DNA of 64,000 bases from Marasmius tenuissimus (GCA_029532415.1 JAQOTA010000055.1:372001-436000); one strand, 5' to 3'. Counted from the stretch's first letter, positions 47,382-58,995 are shown. Notes: generated from the letters alone by a model not told the origin. Numbers and translations are program-made.

Positions 47382-47922
47382 ACACTCTCTTCCCTCAACG
47401 ACCTTTCCGTCTCCCTTATCGTACCTGAGGTTGCCCTTGTTAACACTGAACGTAACGTCTTTGTGCTGAGGATTACACTATGACTCCAATCTTTCACGCC
47501 TTGTGAGCTCTGGGCGGTCCCCGTTACCAACGAATCCGAATGTTCGGCGAAACCGACACCAGAGACCTACAAAATAGTCACTGGGATCCTTCTTCAAAGG
47601 GTCTTGAAGCCACAATTTTTGGAGCAGACGTGTTCGCTACCCAGCACCCTCTCCTCCCCTCACTCGTTCTTCAAATTAGATATTCAATCTCGTTTTGAAG
47701 CCGACCGAACCTTCGTCAATATGGTCAGATCCAGGTGGAATCGACCTGACGGTGACGTAGTTTAGAGGTGTTAAAGGCCTCTGTACATTATATCATGCAT
47801 AGAATGGTGGAGGAAGCAGCTCACGAGCCGCTGATGAGGCTCGATGGCAGGGGGATGATGATGGTTCCGGTTCCAGTAACAGCTCAGGTCGTTATATTAC
47901 CATCGAAAGGAGTTGTGTGATA
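47382..47922 (+). pseudogene. Decayed F-box/LRR gene fragment
   Basis: Plus-strand remains of the C-terminal half of an F-box/LRR gene related to that at 24.5-26.2 kb. In order: SLNDLSVSLIVPEV (against SLNNLTISFLEPLP), SFTPCELWAV (against SFTLCELFAS), LQRVLKPQF (against LRRLEVPMF), DIQSRFEADRTFVNMVRSRW with NRPDGDV (against GVQSHFDAHRAFVDMVKSRW with NRPNGDL), and MVEEAAHEPLMRLDGRGMMM (against TVEESIYEPLKRLDEKGMMV). Several frameshifts and in-frame stops separate the blocks. Confidence 0.8.
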
Positions 47923-48930
47923 CGCCGAAGAAGCGCATTATTGTATACGACTACGGTGTGTAGAAACCCTTCGAGTAATAAGGTTGGGAATTGCTGTTAG
48001 AGTTCTCCATCGAGAAGGAGCACAAGTTTTTTGCGAGTTCAGAGTAGGCGAAGCCCTTGGGGAATGCGGGATTAGCAGTGTGCGCGTCTAATTTACGCTT
48101 CAGGAAACTATCAGCACTCACAATCCGGCCAAAGCGCATGTACAGGTATTGGCTATTAGGCCTGACTAAGGCTTGGATTCTGCATACTAAGTGGTAATTA
48201 ATCAGACATATTGTACACAACAACAGGATGCATTATTCGAGATTTAACTGGTGCTAGATTTCATGTTTTGCCAGCTCTTACACTCTCGAGTTACCAATCG
48301 ACGTGAACATCGCGACTTCCTCGCCAACTTCTGTGGCTTGCGCTTGACATAGCAGGTTTCCGGAGTCCAGTAGGCCAACGTTGGCCATAGCTTTGCTCAA
48401 TACCCCGGTCTTTCAGTGAGGTTGAGCGCCAGCCCCAGCTCTGAGAGACGGGAAAGACACACCTGGAACCCAAACGACGAGCTGAGGTACCACAGGAGCC
48501 CCGTCGCCCTCCCATATACATTCGGTGCTGTGATCGCTACCAACCAGCAACCTGGTTCGGAAGACGATGGTGTCAGGGTAACCGAGGAACGCATATATCC
48601 GGTGAGGCCTTCGCTTTGGGGGTGAAGAAAGGGAGAGTGAGAGTTGGCTCCGTTGCTCTGTGGTACCCGGATAAGCATGGGAACGGTCCAAGGATGTTAT
48701 AGATCTCGCAGAGCGATGGACGACGCGTTGAAGGGTGTTGAGACGAGACAAATCGCTCGAGTTGGCTTCAACCTTGCTGTGCGAAGCATATATTTGTGTT
48801 CGGGGAAGTTCTATGGCGGAATGTGTATCTCGTTCTCCCTTGAGAGGGTGTTTAACAGCACTATAGATGGTATAAGTTATGGTTCAGATGCTGGAGAATG
48901 AAGAGGAAGAAGGCAAAGAGAGGTTTGTGA
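47923..48930. other. Gap without recognisable gene
   Basis: A 90-codon minus frame (47951-48223) and a 112-codon minus frame (48413-48751) exist. The first contains LDAHTANPAFPKGFAYSELA, which looks protein-like, but I cannot place either and neither recurs clearly in the window. Confidence 0.4.
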
Positions 48931-50700
48931 GGCTGATTCGAGTCAGCGAGGATGCTAAGAGGGCAACCACCCGTGTAAAACGGCATTGACGGATGCAATC
49001 GAAAGCATGCGGGATATGAGGTGCTGCAAACATTGCAGAGCCGAACCAGAGGAAGGGGAACAAGGAAGTACGAATAAGAACACTCACCTCGACTACTTGT
49101 GCTTTCCCATTTCCGATTGAGAGCCTGGCGTAAGGGTGTCCACTCAACTTGGCCTTACTGGCGACGCCGAGGTAACCTCCTCCTGCCATCGACTTGGCGA
49201 TCCTTCATATATCACCCTGACACTCAATCCGCCGCTAGCGTCTCCTCCTCATCAACTCTATCATCCCGTTCTGGAGCCCATTTGCTGGGCTGTATGGTGT
49301 GCGACTATCCGATAACCATGGGTGCACAGCATTGATAGTTCTGGCGAACGGCATAAGGTACCGCGAGCGAGAGCTGCGCACTGGAAGATAAGTGAGCATA
49401 AAGAAAGGCGGAAAACCAACAGGCAGACGCGACATGCACCCTCGAATATGCAGCAAACATACTCTATTTGAGAGCAGGGTTGAAGGCTGAATCGTTCAGG
49501 CTGATCTTCGATGACATTGGCCTGCTTCTTGGCCTTGTCGTGGTCGATATTGGGTGCAGGTTTTCGGTCCATTGTGTGAGGCGGCAGGCATGTTCGGTTT
49601 CACGACCCATTCTAGCTAGATGTCCACAGTTACCTGAGGAGGTTTCGGTAGACTTTGTTGGACAAGGAACGTTCATCGCCTGAAGGCCATGGAGTCACTA
49701 CAGGGGCGGCTCCGGCTCGAGACTCGGAAATGGGTGTGGAAGAAAAGAAGGCGAATACTCGGAGGGAGTTGGTAGGCCCAATCGAGAGCGAAAAGGCCAG
49801 AATCCCATGGATGACGAGTCTGTAGACGGTGGATTTCTAAAATTTTTATCCGAGACATGCTGAACATTTTTGCCGTTCCGTGTCTCTCATAATGTCGGCC
49901 TAGTTTTCGTCGTTTCGATGGCCGGCTCATTGAAAGGGATTGGACGTTCAACATCTCGGTTTCCGCACATCTTTGCCCTCTCGCCTCTTCAACAAACCCC
50001 CGACCCATTTCAAAACTCGCCTATCTCTACTCTCTTCGCGCCTTGGACCACTCCATCCCACTAGAACTCGTTCAACCATGCTCTTCGCAGCGTGAATATC
50101 TTCGACTTGGTTATCCTGAAGCGAATTTTGGGGAGGAGTTGAGCCAGCGATCTCAGATATGGAGTTGGTTGGGGCCGGAAGGATTGGTTCGGCCTACGTA
50201 GAAGCTCGGGAATTAGGCCCTTCGTTGTCGTGCATCCATCCATTCCAGCTTTGCTACTCTCCCTGAACGGACAGGCGTAGATTAGTCCAGGTGGGTGTCA
50301 AATTGCGATGGAATGAATCGACACTCACTATGAAGGAAAATCTGATTGGAATAAGATCAGTGTGTTGCATTCGCTGAGCCGTCGTGAGTGTCATAGTGGT
50401 AGACGACAGAAAACCTATACAAGCGCCCGTTGGCTGAGCACTGATCGATGATCGATCAAAGCGCTGTTCCTTGAGCTGGGCTCGCCACAACGAGTTTCGA
50501 GGTGGAGACGGTCGAAGCACAAATGGACGACAGCGGGAACGAGGTCTCGAATTCCCGTATCTATCGAGACTCAACCGGAGCATTGTCCGCGGTCTCAACC
50601 ACCATCTATCTACATTTCGTACGATGGCCAACATCACCCTGGCCAACTCTACCTCGCCGCAAACCGGTGCCAGCAAACATTGTGGACCAAATGGCTAAAT
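48931..50700 (-). pseudogene. R1 repeat copy d
   Basis: R1 copy lacking the hydrophobic left segment. On the minus strand it keeps MAGGGYLGVASKAKLSGHPY (49.1-49.2, matching MAGGGYLGVTSEA near 60.1 kb) followed by a GTGAG donor, and the A part (49.86-50.25) with a decayed WDGVVQGAKR motif near 50.04. Its right end has CAAGCGCCCGTTG near 50.43, also seen in the other copies. Confidence 0.6.
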
Positions 50701-52540
50701 TAGCCCATGCCGCTCCTTGAACGAGAAATCCGCCCGCTCCTTTACCCACTTTCTATACATATCCATTCGTTCTATACTCAACATCTCATTCGAATCCCGC
50801 CCACATATAAACCAACCTCTTTCTATCGTCGTCTTCGTCACCCTCTCAATCCGCCTCTAACCTCTTCTCTCTTCTCCTGTCGTCTCGTTCTAGAGCCCAT
50901 CCGCCGGGCTGTAGCGTACAAATACATGAGGAACGGCGAGTGGATCTTGAGAAGTGAAATATGAGTGAGCACTAGAGGAACCAGAAATGAAGGGCACACG
51001 GGACACGCACCTTTGAATATGCAGCATACATACAGGATTGAAGCCGACTCGTTCGGGTCGGATTTTCCACATTGGCATCACCCTAGCCATTGGTCTTGGT
51101 TGTCGTGTACATCGGCGGCTTCGTCCATTAAGTGACCTTGTCATGTCGAGTAAAGTGTTTGTAAGGGGACGATATCGCCTAGGAGCGAACGCGCGGGTTG
51201 AGCAGAACTCTGGATTGAAGCCCAACACAGGCTGGCTCGGTTTCCGCGGTCAACAGGTTTTGGCGATGGAAGAGGATTTGAGGAGTATAAAGCCACTAGA
51301 GCAGATAATAGTTAGCTTCGGCTCAAGGTACGAGGATGGGTGGAGGAAAGGAAGTTCAAGTCGGTGTATAATCGAGGGTGAACAAAGATTGGCTTTATAT
51401 CGACTGAGAGCACGGCGATGCAGCTGATAGCCATGTGACAAGAAAGGCACAGGAAAACCAGAGAGACGAAATGGCAGGAATGGCGCTCACCTGGTATTCC
51501 TTCGACGATTTTCCCTCCGACCAGCATCTTGGCTGCCCTGTAAAATATCATCTTGGTGGGCACGAAGACGATGCATCGACGTCTTCGCGGTCTGTGAAGC
51601 TGTAGGCGGCGTAGGCAGAAGCATATGAGGCAATGCGTGCACTCTACGCAATAGAAAAGTCAGAGGACGATAGAAACGAAGAAGGCCGCGATGCGTACCT
51701 TTTAGATAGCCAAAAATCATGTAGATGGACACCCCTCTGGGAGTGACAGCTTTCCGACATTTTCGTCCTTTTACTGTCCCATTTCGCTCGACAACGTCAG
51801 CCTGGTTTTCGTCGTTGCGTGATGGTGGGCTCGTAGAGGGGAGATTGGACGTTCACTTTGGTTTCCGTGAATTTTTCCGACTGCCTTCTCGTTCGATCAG
51901 GCCTCAGGCCTTCGTGCCATCTCGAATCTCCACCCTGCATCCTGTTGTCTTTGGCTACTTCATCCCAGTCTGCAGCATTGTTGTCTCTTTCCCTTCACGG
52001 CGCGAATTTCTTTGGCTTGTGTAACCACGAGCGAGTAATAGCGAGCCAGCGGTTGGTCAGGGACAGAGGAGTAGGTTGGTTAGAGGCATGCAAAGGGTTT
52101 TGATCATACTGAGCACAAATTCTTGAGTATCTTGAAGCCCAGCATACCGTCGAGTGCATCCGTTATATCCTCGTCGTCCTCCCTAGGTCAAAAGAGTTAG
52201 TTGAGTGTCGGATGGTCAAGAAGATGAAAGTCAACACTAACTGGAAAAAGAGGCACAGCATCCCTCTATCTTCACACTACCGTGCCAGACCGACGAGGAT
52301 CGGTGATTGTTGTCGAGTACGTTCAATTGTGGGCGTCATCGTGGTGGAGAAGAGACAGAAGGCCGGGCCGACAAGCGCCCATTGTGCGTGTTCGACGGCT
52401 ACGCGGTCTCGTCCCCCCTTTTCACTCGACCATGACCAGGATCGCTCTATCTTGATACCACCCTGTCGGAATCCTCTCGTACACGAGCTCATGCACAACG
52501 CCAGATTGAGCTGGCGCCATGCAGCATAAACTCACGAATA
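50701..52540 (-). pseudogene. R1 repeat copy e
   Basis: R1 copy directly joined to copy d, so d and e form a tandem. On the minus strand it has FVPTKMIFYRAAKMLVGGKI (51.55), the donor exon with GTACGCATCG (51.7) and DWDEVAKDNRMQGG (51.95). The right end (GTGGGCGTCAT, then ACAAGCGCCCATTG near 52.38) is nearly the same as in copy b (38.36-38.42), and as there it runs straight into a C-family relic. Confidence 0.6.
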
Positions 52541-53701
52541 TCTTACTGTGACTACCATCAGGTTCACCAACACCCAACTCTTTTGCTTGAATAGCACAGC
52601 TGTCGACGTAGCCAGACGTTGGCGATCGACATTCTTGCTTTCAACTATTCCTCTCGATTCTCTCCATCGTCCAAAGAAGAAGAAAACCTCGCACGGTTCC
52701 CAAAGCTGGCCAGCAGGGGCCTTCGTATTTCGAGAGTCGGATTGAAGGGATGGGCATTACTATCTCCATTCCTGTTCGGCTGGCTGCGACAAGACGGTAT
52801 GTATGTCTATATATCTGCTACATCTCAGTTGATATAATGAAAACCTCTAGCTAACGTTTACAACGCCCGTAATCCTGACGCTGCCAACAACAGGAATCGA
52901 GAGGCACGCCATCATCGATACCAAAACACCCGTTAAACTCACTCGACCAGCAACCCACCAGCCCTCCATTCAATAGTGGACCTAAATTTCTCAGTGGTAG
53001 GATTGAGGCGACTGGCGTCTCTTCGCTCGCAGAGGTCTGCAGGGCGCCATAGCTGGTGGCAGGCGACGATCTCTCCATCTGCTGGCTCCTGGAACCTGGA
53101 TGTCGGTGCTTCAGGTGCTGAATTGTCCGCCATCGCTGACTTTGAGGATGACTCGGTGCTTGACCAGTACCTAGGAAGAGATATTTCCCTTCTCCAGTCC
53201 TCCTTAGGCTCTCCTCAAGTTCACTGTGTCCTTCGGCACGTCTTGGACGCTCCCAATGACGCACCCAGCCGACAGTCTATTAGTCCTCCATCCGATCCTC
53301 ACTTTCCTGCCATGATCAACTCCCCAACAATCTCCAACGATTACCTGTTCACGCTAACAAGCCTATCGCACATCCCCGTTCCCGGAGAATCTCCTCCCTC
53401 TGCCTTCAGTATAAACGAATGCAATACGACGTACACCTCGCCGCATTGCTCCTTCTGGGGCTGGCCTGTCAAGTTGCAACGCCATCGGCGATTCACCTCT
53501 AACGGAGCCAGAGCTTTTGTCTCTAGCCGACCCTTGTACACCGTCAGCATCCACCGCCGCCGAGTTTGTCGAGGTGGTGAGGTCGAGCTCGAAGCGGTGG
53601 GGTGGTTTTGAGGCTCGATTAGAGCAGTCTAGCGGAGAAAAGCGGCTCGTATTGTGCTTGGACAAGGAATCCGGACGCATTTGGAGCTGGGATAGAAATT
53701 G
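52541..53701 (+). pseudogene. C-family gene relic 2
   Basis: Paralog of 38.54-39.95 kb. It begins with a block encoding SRGLRISRVGLKGWALL, followed by a candidate intron (GTATGTATG at 52797 to CTCTAG at 52852). A 211-codon frame (52976-53611) follows, with WNLDVGASGAELSAIADFED and CVLRHVLDAPND. Near the end the frame MQYDVHLAALLLLGLACQVA is a hydrophobic stretch; the last frame reads LTEPELLSLADP, then EFVEVVRSSSKRWGGFE and ends at TGA 53700-53702. It keeps longer open frames than relic 1 and could be expressed. Product not recognised. Confidence 0.5.
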
Positions 53702-54790
53702 AGGATCTGGGCGACAAATATTTAGCTCTGACTACGCACCGCCGAACAAACGAAGCTGTAAATTACGACAATCGTCCGCATGAGTGGCTCCAGAGTCGAT
53801 GAGGCCATAGTACCACGTTTGTCTCTGCGCGCGCTCTGGCTGTGATTGATAAATAGTGCGAAGCTGCCCAATCCGACGTCAACAATGGAATCACGACTGA
53901 TGTGAACCGTCTAGGGAATGGAGGGGGTGCTTACAAAGAGAGGACTCGTTGAAGGCGTGAGGATCGTCAACGACACCTTTGAGGATAGGTAAGGCGACCG
54001 TCTGTTCAATCCATTCGGAGATACTCACGGTCGACGAAATAACACAGGTACGATCACTCCGACATTCGCCCTCGTTAGTGCTGTCCAGGATTCTTCGGTA
54101 TTCCAGAGCATGTTTGAGGGTTCTGGATCAGAGATATGAGGTGAAAGGGTCGTGGTTAGCGCTGGTTACCAGCGGTAGATTTGGTCCCGACTTGAGGGAC
54201 AAGGAACGTCTGGTGATCGGAACCGTGTAGTCACAGACAATCACCTCTACATCCACCACATTGATCAGTCGTACCGTACGCACATCATCTCTGATGATGA
54301 TAGTAGGTTTATATTGTGTACACATGGAGAACGATTATAAAACTTGACTATCATCAAAGAGAGTCTGCGATAAAGTATAGCGTTTCGTGATAGTGTCTGA
54401 CCGTGATCACGGATGATCTCGCCCGCTATCGCTCCTGGCCCCACGTCTGCTAGTTGAACCCTAATATCCAAACTGTTTCCAACAATCATGAGGAGATCAG
54501 GCCAGTGGGAATACGCGGTGTCCCACCAGACGTTCACTTCATTCTCCTCGGTGAGAAGTGGAATAGCTAGCAATAGGATGTGCTGGAGTGAGATCTTTAC
54601 CTTGTCGAGACCTTCGAGGTGAATGTGTAGGGAACGGACTCGAGGCACTGGAAACGACAGTGATATCGCGATGTTTTGTAGTTGAGACTCCGAATAATGA
54701 TAGAAGATAGACGCAATGGGAAGCCCTGGTTGTCGATAGAGTGATAGTTGAGAAGAGCGGTGGGCGAAATAGCAGGCTGTAGCACGGCGT
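53702..54790 (-). pseudogene. E/S-family copy 3' of NACHT paralog 4
   Basis: Best preserved E/S copy. On the minus strand an open frame (54265-54648) has HLEGLDKVKISLQHILLLAI, WWDTAYSHWPDLLMIVGN and GAIAGEIIRDHG. A further segment reads DDVRTVRLINVVDVEVIVCD and TSANHDPFTSYL (54128-54325), and LKHALEYRRILDSTNEGECR (about 54.1 kb) is followed by a GTGAGT donor and SEWIEQTVALPILKGV. So this is probably a multi-exon gene or a young relic. The upstream start (LSIIIRSLNYKTS, 54.7) is in another frame. I do not recognise the family. Confidence 0.5.
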
Positions 54791-55535
54791 AGACTATATA
54801 ATGTATTAGTTAGTCGGCCTACTCATATGTTAGAGGGACTGGGACTGGGAGATCTACCTTTCAAAACCTGAGGTTGTTTATGAACGACGCAAGGGTGTGG
54901 CAGGAATGGAATTTCCGGTCCGAGGTAGGGGGGGGGGGGCAGTGAGATTTCCGTGGACCATTGGGGACTATCCCCTAGATAGTCCCCAAATGTCCCAATA
55001 TAGCCCCAGATAGTCCACGAGTGACGTTTTTTCGGGGTTTAACTCGACTAGATGGAACCGCTGAGCACAAGGTCGGTTCGGGGCCCGTATGTATCCGATT
55101 CACGAAATGTTCTGATTTGAAACAGCAACACCCGAAGATACTGGAAATAGAGCAAAACGCGTCAGTACCGTAGATTGATACTATAATCACCGTGATACGC
55201 ACCTGAGGACGACCATCCTTGTGTCTTATCATCATCCTGGTTGCGACTATGTTGCCCTAAGCCCCACAGACGCGCTCGAGACAGTATACCGGTGCGTTGA
55301 CAACGGCATATGGTAAGGGCAGGGAGTGTTGATGATGGCGGAGAGGAAGAAAGAAACAGTGGGGCTGGAATGGATGCGAGTATATGTGAGAGACTCGGAC
55401 AGGTGCGAAACAAGGACCAATCAAACGCACAGACCATGAATTTAATGTCCGACCCGAAGTCGTGTTTGCGCCGCGTCAAAGTCGAGGTCCTCTCGAATCT
55501 TCAAGTCGATGGAAGTGGTGCGATAGAGTTGTGAG
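54791..55535. other. Gap: G-run, hairpin, no recognisable gene
   Basis: Holds a run of 12 G (54928-54939), a strong hairpin (54959-54992) and two minus-strand frames (54975-55235 and 55162-55479, 86 and 105 codons) without recognisable motifs. Confidence 0.5.
54959..54992. repeat. Near-perfect inverted repeat (hairpin)
   Basis: Arms CATTGGGGACTATC and GATAGTCCCCAAATG match over 14 of 15 positions around a 5-base spacer. A partial third copy of one arm (CCCCAGATAGTCCA) follows at about 55004-55017. It does not lie where a bacterial-type terminator would make sense, and I cannot assign a function. Confidence 0.75.
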
Positions 55536-58285
55536 CTACGAAAAAAAAGGGAAGATAGTTGATGAGGGTGGTTGATCTCTGTCTACCAGATGCCGATTAA
55601 CCCAAGTTGTCAGAAATAGGCCCCGATCGGCCTGATCTTGTCCTGGGTTGTCCGGATCTGTCTGGATTAACCCACGAACATCTCGTTGGGTTTCACATAT
55701 GCCATCCCAGGACTCAGTCAGATGGCTGCAAAATTCGCTCCACGCCTGCTCCCACTGCTCCCATGGCAAGGCAAGGACTTGAGCCTTCAGCGCTTCCCTT
55801 TCTTCAGCGAGGTCATCCGGGAAGGTCTATCAAGAAGGAGATTTGTCAACTTCGGTGCAATACAATGACAAGAAAGTGGTCGGATCCAGAAAGACAATGC
55901 TCACCTCTAACCATCCAAGCAAATTCTTCAGTGCTTTTTCTCTAGGTGATGGGCCGGATGGGGCGATCGGCAAAGAGAGACACTTCTCTGCAAGGTTGAG
56001 AAAGTGCCAACAGAGTGAAAGCAGCTCTGTATCAAGATGACAATGGCTTAGGAGTGGCCCAGTTGTCAAGGACCGGAAAATTGGCCTCAACTGGGAAATG
56101 TCTTTGTTGTCTTCTGTACCACCGTGAACAAGCTTCTCAAAATGGGAGACCAGCACCTTAGCACCCTGCATACAGGCTTCCTGATATGCTCGGTGACAAG
56201 GATTGTGCCACCCTTTGCCTCTAGAGAGATCACAGTCGCAGTTTGTGACACGCGGCCATTGATCAGTGCTGGGCCTTGAGTGATCTAGGCCATCGGGTAT
56301 CATAATGTTCATGACAATCTGGAGAAACCAGAGCACAGTGTTTGTCATTGGAGACACACTGGGAGGCCATTCAAGATGAAGATGCCCAGTCTCATCTTGG
56401 AGTTTGTGTGCAAGACGACCCACAAAATCAAGGACGTCCTCATTTTCACTAATCCCATGCACATGCGGCTGGCAAAGAGGAGTTGTAAAGACAGGACCAC
56501 CCACAGTAGAGAATAATTGTTGGTCAAACGTACATATCTCTTCACCCATGATACTAGTGACCTCTTGAGGCTATCCCAAGACTCCCGTCTATGTCTCTTA
56601 AAAGTCTTCTGCAAAAATTTTGGGAAGGCAATGTCAACATTCCACAGATCATCCAGTAATTCCTGAGGTGGTTCATAGATCCACTCGCTGCAAAACTTAA
56701 CCCATTCTATGAAGAAGGGATAGGTTTCATTGTCATAGAGTTGGTTGAAGCTAAACATGCACATGGAAAGGGGTTCACAACTCATGATTAGATCTAGATT
56801 GTCATGTCTGAGGACAAGGTGACCATACCTGTAAGTCTGCATTTTACTGGTTGTGAGGTTTTGAAGCCAACGTCGCGCAATGTCATCTGTCCAGGTAGTC
56901 ATGTCAATATGACAACAACACGACCTCGCCTCGTTGGTCAGATAATCCTGGAATGAGGCGTGGTATAGTTCAATGGCATCCTCCCGATTCCCAATGTCCA
57001 GAACTGAGTGCATGGCTCGCAATGTCAAGGCCACTTGTCCTGCAGGCAGTCCAAGAACCAACTCAATACATGCCGGTGATTTTGCATTATCTGGAAGGAC
57101 AAGGATAGCTGCAAGGATAGGGAGGAGTTCCTCGTGGTCTGGATTGGCACTGAGTATGAGATCATAAAGCGCATCGAGCTCAGGATATGGAGATGTCCCC
57201 GACTGACATGCTGGGGTGTTGCCAAGGATGATACGAAGCTGTTCCATGGGGTGTTTAAATGTGAGTTGAATAAACTTGATAACAGTGGTTGCATAGATAA
57301 ACTGGCCACAGCTGCTTTCGACCAAAGTCTCGAGGTCTTCTACTGAAGGCCAGGGACTTGGGAATCGGACTTGGCGATACTTCCGACTGGCAGCAATCTC
57401 TTGAAAGTGATGGACAAGGAAACACCGGATGTCTTCGCGAGCCTCAAGGGAATCGTCTAAAACAACTCTCTTTGAAAGTTGAAGTAGAGGTTCATCTGTA
57501 AAGACTTCCTGGATCCATGATTCTGATCGGCTGCAAATCAGAAATCTCAATGGGAAGTCTGGTGCTTGTTGGTAGGCAGATTGGATGATAGAAAGAATGC
57601 GTACTTGGGCCTCCTCGTCACCACACTCATCCAGCCCGTCAATGATAACAATATTGGGAGTAGCCAAACTGCCGCACAAAGATCTTTGTACCCTCCACGC
57701 GAGGACGGGTGCGAGAACCAGCTCATGAAACTGGTCCTCCAATGTGGCTTCCAGAATTGTGTGATCCCTTGAAATGATCTGCTCGAGATAGTCCCGTATC
57801 AGCAGGGTCGTCGAAGCAAGACCATGCGCAATGCTGGGTATGAGTGCGGAGGGATTGTTACGCCTGAGGTCGGAGCGAAAGAAGAAGAATGAGGAGGCCA
57901 GAAGACCCGCCTTCTCGCAGTCCTGCGCAATGGTCATGGCGATGGCAGATTTTCCCATTCCAGCAGCACCTGAAAGCCAACAGATGGGGTATTTCTGCTG
58001 TTTGCTTGACCTCCAATCGCGAATCGCTCTGATAGCTGTTACGCGGGTTTCTGGAAGACAAGCACCTCGCTCGAACTGTTGCTCGGCTTTGTGGGATGCA
58101 CCAACGCCAGCGATTGTGCTCACGAGACGTTCGTACGCCGCTGTATCGACACACTTGAGGATGGTTGATGCAAAATGGGCAAGAAGGGACTCACAGCTGG
58201 TATTTGTCGAGTAGAAATTGTTGTTGATAGTCTGATCTCGACCATGGTTAATGTTCTGGTCTCGCCCATGACTGATGTATTGCAT
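55536..58285 (-). CDS. NACHT NTPase, NLR-like paralog 4
   Basis: Start ATG at 58285, then QYISHGRD, QNINHGRD, QTINNNFY, STNTS. Intron 1 (GTGAGTCC ... GATACAG, 54 bases) joins to AYERLVSTIAGVGASHK. Walker A is GAAGMGKSAIAMT (Met for Val), Walker B IVIIDGLDECGD, then FLICSRSESWI (Ser for Pro). Further on ALTLRAMHSVLDIG, YHASFQDYLT and CDCDLSRGK. An intron near 56.5 kb joins RY to HVHGISENEDVLDFVGRL. The last intron has its donor at 55904; the last exon (55536-55826) reads TFPDDLAEEREALKAQV, LALPWEQWEQAW and runs on for about 60 more residues than in the paralogs (SEFCSHLTESWDG ... STIFPFFS). About 820 residues. Upstream lies a MITE, downstream an E/S copy. If intron 1 were retained (41 bases to the nearer AG), a different frame would stay open, but the 54-base splice agrees in all four paralogs. 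Confidence 0.9.
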
Positions 58286-58444
58286 GGCCAGAGTGTTGTC
58301 CTCCCTGGTTGCGATTGGGGTGACTGTGACGGAGAACGAAGCCCTCTCGGGAGAGATGGACGATGGTGGGACGGCTAGGCTGGATGGGGATCAATGATGG
58401 ATTGGAGGACGGAGGAGGTAATGAAGCTGTGGACGATCGTGGCT

Positions 58445-58480
58445 GGTGATTGTGACAAGAGGAATGTTTATAACACGTTG
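58445..58480 (-). promoter_or_regulatory. Conserved upstream block of NACHT paralog 4
   Basis: GACAAGAGGAATGTTTATAA on the plus strand (from 58453) lies about 167 bases from the start codon and corresponds to the blocks before the other paralogs. The TTATAA part is a possible TATA element in either direction. Confidence 0.35.
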
Positions 58481-58635
58481 GTATGTCGAAAGCATCCGTG
58501 GGCACCCTCAATATATTTTCCGGCATGCAAGGACCAGGTGATTTGATAGCCACTGCCCTGAACTTACATATAGAATTTCAATGCGGGAACAATCTCGATG
58601 AGTATCAAAACTGAGCGTATATGACATATGTGTTA

Positions 58636-58995
58636 CAGCTGTTGTAATGATTGTAGACTTTTTCATCTTTCTTGTTCCGCATTTTTATTTATACCACACA
58701 ATTTACCCCGATTTGGACAGGGTGGGCCTGACGCTCACACGGTACCCAAAGGTACAAGGACTCGAGCAACAGTGTTCAGCTTAGGGAAACCTATCTCTCG
58801 CTTGGGTACCAGGTGTCTGCTCCCATTGTTCTCCATGTTATGAGGAAGAGAAGCCTCTAGCTGTTCCCCCGCTGAGGTAGAGCTGGCGCTTTGAGTGACG
58901 TATGTCCCGACTCCTTCCAAATCAGGGTGTTTGGTATAAACAAAGGCGCGGAACGAGGAAAAATGAAAAAGCGTCTACAATTATTACAACAGCTG
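58636..58995. mobile_element. TA-flanked foldback MITE
   Basis: 360 bp element flanked by TA (58634-58635 and 58996-58997). The ends are long inverted repeats: the left starts CAGCTGTTGTAATGATTGTA, the reverse complement of the right end starts CAGCTGTTGTAATAATTGTA, and similarity continues for about 85 bases (to GATTTGG). A weaker inner match (GGTACCCAA) extends it. No coding capacity. TA duplication and CAG ends place it near Tc1/mariner-type non-autonomous elements, though its ends differ from those of the 36.2 kb element. Confidence 0.85.

Noticed and set aside
48413..48751. 112-codon minus-strand frame, first thought to be an E/S copy
   Set aside because: Only a weak and short resemblance to the 27.4 kb region; not enough to assign it.
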